A stretch of 64,000 bases of DNA from assembly GCF_000003815.2 (NCBI RefSeq), contig NC_049979.1, forward strand, positions 22,712,741-22,776,740, in the 5' to 3' direction. Under the pieces are notes generated by a model that was not told where the DNA came from, did not search any database, and worked only from the letters and a program-made list of their open reading frames with translations. Source of the stretch: Branchiostoma floridae. Taxonomy: Eukaryota > Chordata > Leptocardii > Amphioxiformes > Branchiostomatidae. The translations under genes and the position numbers were made by a program. Below, in pieces: positions 55,850 through 64,000 of the stretch (positions are counted from its first letter, which is position 1; every line of letters starts with the position of its first letter).

Positions 55850-57235
55850 TGACTTGACTTACTTCTCATCCGCTTCCCAAGGAGGTTGATTTTCTGATGC
55901 AATTCTGCAAGCTAAACCCTTATAGGGCAAAGGCCACGGACTTGTAAACATGCGAGTCTCTGTCTGGACCACACTTTACACATGACATACAGACTCTGTT
56001 GGTGAATTTGTATTACAGTGTCAGACTCACTTTGTCTCAGGGACCTTCACCTTAGACCTGCACATGCTTGCAGGTTACTTAGAACAATCTTTCATCTTAA
56101 CTGTCTCACTGTTAAATTCGGGGAACGAGTTCAATATTTTTTTTTATCAACGATCGGATGGCACATGCACACATCTCAGGTCCACACGTTCCCGGACACT
56201 GTGATTAAAATTTGTATTTTCTTCACCGCTAATGAATTACGATACAAATAAATCTGTACAATCTTTCATAAAAAGATGTAACTCAATTTGGCACTACTTT
56301 CTGTACCCTATTACTTTTTTTAGTCTTCCCCAAGTCTGATCTAACTCCACCTCGCTGATGATGGGCATTTTGTGATAGATATAGCCCTTTTTGTTTAGTA
56401 GAGATGGGGCCTGTTTTTTTTTCACAGAGCCAAGTAACTTTATTACAGTAGTAACATAGTACTGTACAACAATGATGACGGCATATTGCTTATAAAGCTA
56501 CGCACACGCATACAATGCTGCCCGGGCCCTACAGTCACTTATTAGAAACAAAAACTACTACAACATGCAACATACTACAAAATGCGAAGACTGTTGTCAT
56601 GTATTTAATCGCAAAATACCATGACACTTTCATGCATAAAAGAATTGTTAGCATTCACTTATACTACACGTGAAATTATAACACGAAAGGCCGAGAATTA
56701 CATAATATTCCCAGCAGCCACAGCTGAAAAGTACCCTCTGATTCCTCCAGCTCAAGAGATTGCCCTTTATTCATTACATACTGCATATCAAGATCAAACC
56801 TCCTGTAGGAGCGTTTCAGTGTGGTTGTGGGTTGTCCTTAGATACTTTTTTTTCTTTTTGTGTGAATCAATTGTGGTATGTATATTCTAATACGGCTTCG
56901 TGTTTATAACTTGTCGGACCTGTCAGAGAATGATGTCTATGCATGTTTTGTGCGATCGCCATTGGTCAGTTATTCTTTAGCTGTTGTGGGCCTGGTGCAG
57001 AAGATTCCAACTGGAGCCTATCGATAATACTAGCGCTGATCAATGTAAGTGGTGATATGGAACATTTGTCAATAACAAATATCTTTATATATCTCATTTC
57101 CAGTATCTTGTTTCTGTTTGTCAACATGCTCCGCTACATATATCAACATGGCGATCATGTTCGGAAAGGTGGTCAGTAGATCCCTAACTGTAACCCCGGG
57201 GACAATGTTGGTCGACAGTCCTCCGAGACATTGTC
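55850..57235. other. no gene recognised
   Basis: AT-rich with short frames. The left edge (about 55790-55890) shares CGGGTTATCATGACC and CAAAGCCAACGAGACT with 58960-59050, part of the array duplication. Confidence 0.4.
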
Positions 57236-57242
57236 ATGCTTA

Positions 57243-57594
57243 GGCCACACCAATTTAATTTCTTGGTTCACGGATTTTTTCATAAAAAATATGGAGCGAG
57301 AGGGCGAAATGAAAATAAAAAGTAAAGGGGGTAAAGGTAACGGTTAATCCAAAACATAAAGAAAAAAAGTTTTCAGCTTGAAAAAAGTACAAAAACACTA
57401 TTTTGTACAGTAACAGCACCTGTACCCACACTTAAAGGAGCTTATAATATAAAAGCCAATTTGCTACGCCAGAAAATTGGTGAATGGTTTCATTAATGGT
57501 GAAAATTTGCTGAGTGGTAATTTTTATTTTTATTTTTTTCCCAAAAAATAGGAGCGAGCGAATCCGTGAATCAAGAAATTAAATCGGTGTGGCC
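57243..57594. mobile_element. Harbinger-type MITE with 34-bp TIRs and TTA target duplication
   Basis: Left end 57243-57276 (GGCCACACCAATTTAATTTC...) and right end 57561-57594 are inverted copies matching at 32 of 34 positions. Directly outside both ends is TTA (57240-57242 and 57595-57597), the 3-bp TWA duplication typical of PIF/Harbinger transposition. The 352-bp element has no coding frame; the interior is A/T-rich with GGAGCGAG/CGCTCGCTCC near the inner TIR edges. It depends on a transposase elsewhere; a possible Harbinger-like remnant lies at 17 kb. Little divergence between TIRs suggests a recent insertion. Confidence 0.88.
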
Positions 57595-57940
57595 TTAAAG
57601 TACAAAACAAGAAAATGCCAATTAGTACTAAAGTGATTTCAATGCATCACTATACCCAACCTGACCCTGTAATTATGAATATATACCAAAATCCAATCAT
57701 GAACATTTTAGTGTCGTTGCGATTCATTACTCCATGTAATGTTCCTTTGCTATACTGTAAACGACAATATATATATCTAATTCTTAATTTGTGTGTTACA
57801 CACTCAATATCAATCCCTGCTCCATGTTGATGCTGAGTCTCCGAGCCCAGATGTTCCACCACTGCCGCAGCGTCTTGTATGGAATTTCTTTAGAAGAACC
57901 GCGCGCAGAACTACAATGTCTGGTGCTTCAAAATGCTTAC

Positions 57941-58020
57941 CTTTTGAACCTCGGGTAGTGGTGTGTCCTTCAGAAACGTCAGAAAATGCTTCTGCATGGA
58001 CTTTGCAGAATATCGTGTTC
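57941..58020 (-). other. Myb-like second-half exon with intact splice sites
   Basis: Minus strand: TCTACTGCAG acceptor, frame 'TRYSAKSMQKHFLTFLKD' then 'TPLPEVQK', and a GTAAGC donor. 80 bases, no stop. It is the sister of the truncated exon at the window's right edge (63955-64000). Confidence 0.6.
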
Positions 58021-58524
58021 CTGCAGTAGACAAATATACAGGTTATAGCGATATCTTAAGACAATTCAAGTTTGAGTGACATTTCATTCAATAAGTCAGT
58101 GACTTTCACAATTTGTTTAACACTGGGTTTTCCAGTAATATTGTACTAAACTAGTCAGCGCGTGTGGTGTTGTCCAGTTTTTTATCTCCATAATTTTTAT
58201 GTGCTCCTCTTCTTTTTGTAGGTCTGCTTTTGAAGGTCTATTTCATGGTTTTTAGGCATTAAGGTTTGTCTTTTTTTTCATTCCATACTTCTGACAGGCA
58301 TGTCAATGTTTTGTTTCTCGCAAGTGTGCAATGAGTGGGGATGAGGTGTTGATGGAGCGGATGTTGCGTGAGCAATGTTCATGTAATACACAACAATTGT
58401 CGGAGGTACAATGTAAGGCAAAGTAATAAATAGAGTATATTTTCAAGGCAACAGGCTGAATTAACACAGGACATCCGGACATGTTGGTTCTAGGCTATAC
58501 AATATTAAAAGAAAACACAACGAC

Positions 58525-58612
58525 GTACACTTTTTTCCCTCTTGCAGGCCATATCGGGTGAAACATCAGTGCGAAGTCTATCATTTCAGCATCTTCCTCT
58601 TTAGTGAACTTA
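58525..58612 (-). other. Myb-like first-half exon (type 2)
   Basis: Minus strand: TTGTGTTCAG acceptor, then 'KFTKEEDAEMIDFALMFHP' and 'IWPARGKKV'. It has the acidic EED, then M-D-FA and a final IWPARG, parallel to 'EYTAEEDEDLLSYAVMF' at 59.1 kb. It directly precedes, on the minus strand, the second half at 57.9-58.0 kb, giving a complete first-half/second-half pair. Confidence 0.55.
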
Positions 58613-58639
58613 CTGAACACAAAACAGGGGCAAAACAGT

Positions 58640-58865
58640 AATAAAAAGTTAATAATCAAAACAATGTTAGGAATGAGAAGGTATGTTTTGTAACAAAACA
58701 GTTACTGTGATAAAACGGAGCAACACTAAAAAATCAAGATGAAACAGCTGAAATCCTAAATGGAACAGTTAGGAAGTGTTCCTGTTCTTTCTCCTTCTCA
58801 AGAAACCTCTTCCACCAACATCTCTTAAAGTGCTTTCTGAGAGATTCAGTAGGATGCCGTGTGTT
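58640..58865 (-). other. Myb-like second-half exon and its flank
   Basis: Minus strand: ATACTGTAG acceptor (58866-58867 is the AG), frame 'TRHPTESLRKHFKRCWWKR' then 'FLEKEKEQEHF'. It is nearly the same peptide as in the 55.6-kb copy (FLEKEKEQE). The flank 58640-58775 matches 49300-49440 and 59220-59345, so exon and intron were copied together. Confidence 0.6.
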
Positions 58866-59104
58866 CTACAGTATACAAATGTACAGCAGGTGTCACCCAG
58901 GTCAAGAGGCTTCAGCAATGTAAAGTGTGACATTATAGTGTCGCCACAAAATACGTGCTTTACCCGGGTTATCATGACCAAACATCAAAGCCAACGAGAC
59001 TCAACAAGACTTTGACTTGACTTACTTCTCATTCTCTTCCCAAGGAGGTTGACTTCCTTAAGTTCTTTCTTAAGCTTTGTCTAGACCAAATCATTACATG
59101 TACT

Positions 59105-59193
59105 CATTTTCTCCCCCTTTGGTTCCAGAAGGGCCTGAACATGACGGCATAACTGAGCAAGTCTTCATCCTCTTCTGCTGTGTATTCTGCCTT
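59105..59193 (-). other. Myb-like first-half exon (type 2)
   Basis: Minus strand: TGTTCAG acceptor, then 'AEYTAEEDEDLLSYAVMFR' and 'PFWNQRG'. It pairs with the second half at 58.8 kb, about 240 bases downstream on the same strand. Confidence 0.55.
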
Positions 59194-59209
59194 ACTGAAC
59201 ACAAAACAG

Positions 59210-59560
59210 TGGCAAAAGTAATAAAAAGTTAGTAATCAAAACAATGTTAGGAATGAGAAGGTACATTTTAAAACAAAACTTTTACTGTTATACAACAGAG
59301 CATTAAACAATCATGATTAAACAGATGAAAACATGGAACAGTTAGCAAGGTTACAATGTAAGACAGAATTGACTGTGAATTGACAACTTAAATCCTCATA
59401 CCTCTTTCCAGCTGTTGCTGCTTTGGCATCTGACATTATATGACGTAGCCAAGTTTTCCTAATCCAAAAAACAGACCTGAAAAAAAGTGGAAGGGGTTTC
59501 CCCGTTTAGAATATGGACACACTATTGCGGCAGGCATTTGGGGGGACAAAAAATATTTTA
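59210..59560 (-). repeat. array segment (right copy) with exon 'DAKAATAGKRYEDLSCQF'
   Basis: Counterpart of 49290-49640. On the minus strand, TTTTTTTCAG (about 59480) precedes 'WIRKTWLRHIMSDAKAAT' and 'YEDLSCQFTVN'. Both copies share the GGGGTTTCCCCGTT phrase. Conservation of the peptide in two copies about 10 kb apart suggests it was once coding. Confidence 0.6.
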
Positions 59561-59611
59561 GGAATAGGTGAACAGATTTCTGACGTGAAATTGCGGTTGG
59601 GTGGCAAGATC

Positions 59612-59860
59612 TCACTGGCAGTCTTCTCTCCGTTCTGCGTCCACAACTTGAAAAAATTTCCGCTGGGCAATCCTGCTGCTGCTTCCTTTGAGTACGGGAC
59701 AATTTTTTGTCTTTCGCAAGCCTGATGGTCTGGTGTATACCAGGCCCGCTTCCTTCTGCACGCGAGGGACGGCAAGGTAGAGGGGTAGTTTGCTCTTTCC
59801 GGTGGCTCTCTTATTGAGGGCGTTATGCCATCCTTCGACGTCATTGAAATATGATAAAAA
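59612..59860 (-). mobile_element. MULE-like transposase C-terminal piece
   Basis: Minus-strand frame reads 'NDVEGWHNALNKRATG' then 'LPLYLAVPRVQKEAGL' and 'AQRKFFQVVDAE'. The 'N-VE-WH--LN' block follows the DDE domain in Mutator-like transposases and their derivatives. The catalytic core is not present. Other frames over the same bases (59436-59877) are shadows. The acceptor is unclear. Confidence 0.5.
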
Positions 59861-59904
59861 ATGATAATAAAAGCCAAGGTACTTATACACAGTACAGCAC
59901 ATTA

Positions 59905-61090
59905 GCAGTATAGGTATACAAAGGGAAAATATACGGCACAGAAATAAAATGAAAAGACAAAAATCTAAAAATTCCGAAACAAAAAACAGTTTGCAAAGTA
60001 AGTTACGAGAGCGCAGTGTGAAATCCCCCCCCCCTTTCCAAAATTCTTTTTAACTTCATGACATTTCTGTGCAATGATAACCGCTAATTTGCAATACATA
60101 CTAACAAAATCAATATAATTATATGGTATTTTACAAGCTCGACGTCATTGTTTGTTATGACGGTCTTCTTAATGGTGCTCCATGTGGCAGGAGGATGCAT
60201 GGACATGTTGATCCACGCGTTATGCCTCAGATGGCAGGAGCAGCTGTGGCATGGCTTTCCTTAGATCCTTTTTAATACAATTTATTAATAAATCAATAGA
60301 AAGGCAGACAGTGAACCATCCATCTAGAATAAGGAAATACTAAAAATGATAGCTCAAATAAATTCTTCTCTATCAATTCGTTGTTCCCGACCCAATATTT
60401 CTCAATATACACATGTAGTTTCTTATTTCTGATTGCTTAAAAGTTTTTAAAATGTTAGAACAAAATTAATTAAAAACGCAACAAACACGCACACAGTAAT
60501 GTTGAATTGACCTTGCTCTTGAATTGCAGATGATTAAAATGTGTTACAAATTCTAAAAATAAAAACTATCACTGATGTTGAATTGCCTCTAGGACTACAT
60601 AAGATAATTACTGATCTGCATGAGTTAAGATCATGCTTCACCTCAAATACTTTCTGCTTACTATTATAATAAAAGGCTCTGTTAGCTGCATATCTTCATT
60701 TGGGATTAATACATGTACATTGCTTCCAAGCACTTTAGATAAGGCTTGACCCGGAAATACTAAAAAATATTAAAAATGTTCCAATACACCACTGACATAT
60801 ATGTGCAGGCTTATAATTTATCAAGTAACAAACATAGATCCTGATATATTTCAATTGGATCTTAACATCACTTATATACACAGGACATATGTATCAATGA
60901 AAATAATATACACCATTGAGGTACATGTGCGGGCTGCTATAAGTTGCAAGCTTTCCGGTCACACAGTAAAGAATTTTCTGTAAGCACTATACATGGTACA
61001 CTGTGCTGGTTTTTCTTTGCAAATTTTCTCTGTCGCTCTCTGCGGGTGCACGACGGCAGCTGTTGCAAGTAATATGTACACTGAAGCTTC
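59905..61090. other. no gene recognised
   Basis: AT-rich sequence with short frames; a C10 run at about 60027. Nothing conserved. Confidence 0.4.
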
Positions 61091-61101
61091 AAAATGCTTA
61101 C

Positions 61102-61202
61102 CTGTTAACTGCAGGAAGTGGCTCCTGTTTCTTCTCCTGACATCTCTTCCACAGAAATATGGTAAAGTGTTTCCTCATGGATTCCGCAGAATGCCGTGTT
61201 TA
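61102..61202 (-). other. Myb-like second-half exon with intact splice sites
   Basis: Minus strand: TCTACTGCAG acceptor, frame 'TRHSAESMRKHFTIFLWKR' then 'CQEKKQEPLPAVNR', GTAAGC donor. 101 bases, no stop. It closely matches the 48.9-kb exon (also ending PAVN). The exon, its donor and the first bases of the intron (GTAAGCATTTTGAAG) are shared with the 57.9-kb and 48.9-kb copies, evidence of DNA duplication rather than chance. Confidence 0.6.
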
Positions 61203-61555
61203 CTGCAGTAGACAAACATACAGCTTTCTTGCATCATCTTCTTGGTACTATGACACACCCATAGATTAAAAATATTGTAAGGATTCACTCGCACTACACT
61301 TAACATAAAAATTCCACTAAAGGCTGAACATAACTTTCTTTCCCAGCAGCTGAAACAGTAAAATTATTAACATTTCCTTGCATCTACGTGTATATATTAA
61401 ATACATGAAAGAACATTCTTACATACAAGCTTCTTGGCATTAATATGTGTATAATGCAAAACAGACCATCCCATGATAAATGATATTATCAGCCACAGCT
61501 GATCGTCTTACATAATGGGAAACAGAACATCGCTTGTATTTATGTATATTACACA

Positions 61556-61706
61556 TATATTGTGGTAGACTGTCCTCTTACCAGCCATGTGAGTTTCAAC
61601 TGGACAGGGTAGAGATGAAAGAAATCTTTTAATGACACGATTTAAGATTGTTGTGGGAGACTGTCCCTCTAACTAGCTATGTGAGCTTCAACTGGAGAGG
61701 GTATTT
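61556..61706 (+). repeat. tandem duplication, unit about 92 bp
   Basis: GTGG(T/G)AGACTGTCC, CCA/CTA-GC(C/T)ATGTGAG and TTCAACTGGA(C/G)AGGGTA occur at about 61560-61610 and again at about 61652-61702. Confidence 0.8.
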
Positions 61707-61713
61707 ATGTATA

Positions 61714-61955
61714 TTACATGGATAGATAGATTTCTTCATTAACACGGACTGCCCTGAGGTATGTGAAAACCTTGACATTGGACCATCTACCGTGAATGAC
61801 TATCAATACCTCGAGGGCTGCCTCCAGCGTTTCAAAGCCAATCTCTGCCTTTGGTTTGTCTAAGTCCTCCCGGAACTCAGCTCCCCATGCCTCCCTGCTA
61901 TGTAGGCTTAGGAAGCTTACGAAGGCGGCACCGAACACTCTCGGTAACGAATGGT
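61714..61955 (-). CDS. unidentified coding-like exon
   Basis: Minus-strand frame reads 'VFGAAFVSFLSLHSREAWG', 'EFREDLDKPKAEIGFETLE' and 'ALEVLIVIHGRWSNVKVF'. It has amphipathic helices, good codon balance and raised GC compared with its flanks. Upstream (61955-62200) a different frame, 'FFMGMDGEHPRRLPNHVR', also looks coding, suggesting a frameshift near 61950. No family recognised. It lies between array exons and might belong to that gene. Confidence 0.4.
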
Positions 61956-62324
61956 CTGTAAACCGTTACCGACACACGTGGTCTGACGTGGTTCGGCAGG
62001 CGTCTCGGGTGCTCGCCGTCCATCCCCATGAAGAAGCACGGTGGAAGAAGTCATTCTTGCCTTGCTGTACCAAGACCCTAACATTGTCGTACAGTGTGTC
62101 CTTTATCCTTCTGGGAAGGAAGACAGCTCAGTCCTGTCTTACCGATCACGTTGTTATTCATCAGTGCTGTCGTCATGGTATCGAAATGAGCGTATGAAAA
62201 TTCCTATTGCTTTTTCCTATTCCATTGCTACACTTCTGTCTACACATCTATATATACAATTGCTACAGTGAAAACACAATGATGACAATGTCTAAATTGA
62301 CATGAACTCACTTTTGGGAAGACT

Positions 62325-62525
62325 CGTCATCAGTGTCTGGCGGGGGTTCAGAAAGTCGGGACGGTCCAGGTACGGACTCGGGTTGTACCGGTGCGGCGGT
62401 GGCAGCTTCCGAGTAAAGCTTGTACCGGAGAGGCGGTAGAGTCTCGGTGGGTTGGCGGTGGTTCCCATCCATCATTTCTGCGTGAACGGCGGTTCATCCA
62501 CCCAGCAGGTGTCATCTGACTCCGA
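62325..62525 (-). pseudogene. acidic/proline-rich exon of the array, frameshifted
   Basis: Minus strand reads 'YSESDDTCWVDEPPFTQK' and then, one frame over, 'EMMDGNHRQPTETLPPLR', 'YKLYSEAATAAPVQPESV' and 'LSEPPPDTDDESSQK' to a GTGAGT donor. It is low in hydrophobics, typical of a disordered linker. The slip and a TGA near 62480 indicate damage. It lies between first-half (62.7, 63.1 kb) and second-half (61.1 kb) exons. Confidence 0.4.
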
Positions 62526-62694
62526 GTACTAATCGGAAAATAAAGTAACTAAAATGTGTATAGAAATAACCAATATATAAAATACTTTAATCTATTGGCT
62601 AAAGCAAAAAAAAACGCTGTGAGGTCAAATACATCTTTTTGCTCAGAATTAACATATTGAAATCTTGTACTATTTCATTTGCTTAAAGAGCTTA

Positions 62695-62800
62695 TCTCTC
62701 TGAAACTCTGGATGGTTAGCCACGTATGTGCCTTTCAAGTGTGGATGGTCGGCCACATATTTTAAGATGTTCTCTGATTACAAGTATCTATTTCTCTTAA
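62695..62800 (-). pseudogene. Myb-like first-half exon with internal repeat
   Basis: Minus strand reads 'KRNRYL', a TAA, then 'SENILKYVADHPHLKG', 'TYVANHPEFQRDKLF' and 'KQM'. It aligns with the 63.1-kb exon (RNRYLKSEE.NILKYIESHPEL). The ADHP/ANHP phrase is repeated. The stop suggests a relic. Confidence 0.5.
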
Positions 62801-63022
62801 AAAGAAAAAAGAATAAATGGCAAATCAGAAATAGAATAGAAAAATAGCAACAAAAACAGTACATTAAAAATGTAAACTTCATTAGGTTAAGCATTTTGGT
62901 CTCTGGGGCCTTCACTTGCACATTCGTACTTATTCTCGAACTTCCTTATTCTCGAGTCACCATCAAATTCTGATAAAAGATCTAGACTATATTTGGTTTT
63001 TGTACATGTACAAAACTGTACC

Positions 63023-63180
63023 TTGTGCTGCTCTATTTGTTTCAACAGTTTCTCCCCCTGGAGCTCTGGATGGCTTTCAATGTACTTTAGGATGTTGATC
63101 TCCTCACTTTTTAGGTATCTATTTCGCCATTTTTCCAGGTTTCATGCATGCTGTAATAGACGCTTTGAACAGGCTGCTGG
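63023..63180 (-). other. Myb-like first-half exon, best preserved
   Basis: Minus strand: TTTTCCAG near 63180, then a frame ending in 'KWRNRYLKSEEINILKYIE', 'SHPELQGEKLLKQIEQHK' and a GTACAG donor at 63022. The layout RY-x2-EE-x2-IL-Y-I, then L-G--L-K-I/ME, is that of the first half of Rap1/TERF2IP-type Myb domains. The upstream part 'SLFKASITACMKPGK' matches 'RFKAYIAASMQAGN' of the 55.7-kb copy but is in another frame. Confidence 0.55.
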
Positions 63181-63277
63181 AAAATGATAAACATTTTACA
63201 GAATTGACTGTACACACGAACAGTGGTTCTGAAAAGCCCAGAATTGCTAGAAAATGATCAACATATTATAGAAATGA

Positions 63278-63660
63278 TTAACACATTATAGAATCAAGCA
63301 CAAGAGCAAACAAGAATGTAAAACCACATTGCCATGTATGACGTTGCCGTGTCTGGCCCTTTGAAAACATATGCTTCATTTGTGGCTGAGCTTTTCGTAC
63401 GATGCATATTGGGATATGCGCACCTGTGTCTTGGGGAACATTCATAGTGGAAATAAATAACGGTCTTGTTGTGTTTTCTGTTTCTTCTTGTTCAGGTGAT
63501 TGGTTCTTGTGTTTTTTAACATTGTGTACATCATCAGGAACTTCCAATAATTATATAAGCTCAATTTCATCATCGTCAAACGTTTCTACAAAAGATCCTT
63601 CATGCAAAAGCTCTTCCTCCAAGCCGTTTCTCTCAGAATACATTTTTTTTCTTTCGAAGC
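63278..63660 (-). pseudogene. possible first exon of an array gene
   Basis: Minus strand from about 63640: 'MYSERNGLEEELLHEGSF', 'VETFDDDEIELI', a TAA, then 'LLEVPDDVHNVKKHKNQS' and 'PEQEETENTTRPLFIST'. It is acidic and hydrophilic like an N-terminal regulatory region. It sits just upstream of the first-half exon at 63.1 kb. The single in-frame TAA (about 63555) may be a true stop, an intron in between, or decay. Confidence 0.35.
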
Positions 63661-63954
63661 CATCCTATGTAGTTCTTAGTTTACCGCAGATTAGTCGGAT
63701 TATCAAAACCTGTTTATTTTCATGTTAGCACGTGTCAACGTTGCTATTCAGAACATATAAAAGACATGGAAGCCAACTCATCTTCTACTTGCCCATGGAA
63801 AATAGCAGGACGAATGTCATTCATGTCTTCCATTTCACGTTTCGCTGTATCGTTGGACATGTCATTGGTTGTCATTGGTACATTGGTCACGTTTGGGAAA
63901 ATTTGTTCAACACTGGGTTTTCCAGTAATATTGTACTAACACTCTGGTGCTTAC

Positions 63955-64000
63955 CTGTCAACTACTGGAAGCGGTGTGTCCTTAAGAAACCTCAGAAAAT
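63955..64000 (-). other. Myb-like second-half exon, cut by window edge
   Basis: Minus strand ends 'FLRFLKDTPLPVVD' at a GTAAGC donor (63949-63954), sister of the 57.9-kb exon ('FLTFLKDTPLPEVQ'). It shows the array continues to the right. The adjacent TTGTTCAACACTGGGTTTTC phrase (about 63903) is also found at about 58114. Confidence 0.55.

Noticed and set aside
1-64000. tRNA or rRNA genes
   Set aside because: No cloverleaf-compatible A/B box pair or rRNA-like conserved stretch was noticed by eye; a tRNAscan-SE and Rfam search would decide.

Overview
The window reads as intron-rich, AT-leaning animal DNA dominated by decayed mobile elements. The mix of non-LTR retrotransposon families (Tx1/L1-like, CR1/L2-like, RTE-like), Tnp2-type and Harbinger-type DNA transposons, a Gypsy trace and short exons with good GT/AG borders suggests a marine invertebrate deuterostome. 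An amphioxus (Branchiostoma) is my best guess; this is inference from recalled families, not a search. There are three runs of N (24608-24707, 33827-34470, 54507-54606). Two of them are flanked by near-identical sequence, as expected when two haplotypes were both kept in the assembly. I see no tRNA, rRNA or CRISPR array and no complete, clearly functional host gene.

Layout. 0.5-3 kb: three LINE fragments, then a short spectraplakin-like fragment. 3.7-5.2 kb: broken Tnp2/CACTA-type transposase. 8.2-8.7 and 12.8-14.1 kb: RTE-like LINE fragments. 9.9-10.4 kb: an unidentified GC-rich exon on the minus strand. 14.5-24.3 kb: a Myb-like half exon, a CR1-like endonuclease, a Harbinger-like HTH remnant, a multi-exon gene at about 17.7-20.0 kb (extra spliced exons to about 20.5 kb) and an SGNH-like segment followed by more Myb-like half exons. 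25.2-27.6 kb: duplicated retropepsin segments and an interspersed repeat. 32.0-35.5 kb: another Myb half exon, a Gypsy RT trace and a CR1-like RT split by a gap. 37.6-39.5 kb: nested tandem duplications. 40.6-42.4 kb: LINE ORF1 with three CCHC knuckles, broken by a 7-bp duplication. 42.6-46.6 kb: three CR1/L2-like fragments on the minus strand.

47.4-64 kb is the most unusual part. On the minus strand it carries about twelve short exon-like pieces that fall into two classes: the first half and the second half of one Myb/SANT-like domain resembling the Rap1/TERF2IP Myb domain. Five or so further halves lie on the plus strand at 14.5, 21.6, 21.8, 24.2 and 32.0 kb. Within the minus-strand array sit a broken RecQ-family helicase (53.8-55.2 kb), a MULE-like transposase piece (59.6-59.9 kb), acidic and proline-rich exons, and a clean 352-bp Harbinger-type MITE. 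The pattern looks like a locally amplified Myb-domain gene family, or the debris of a large mobile element that carried Myb and RecQ modules.
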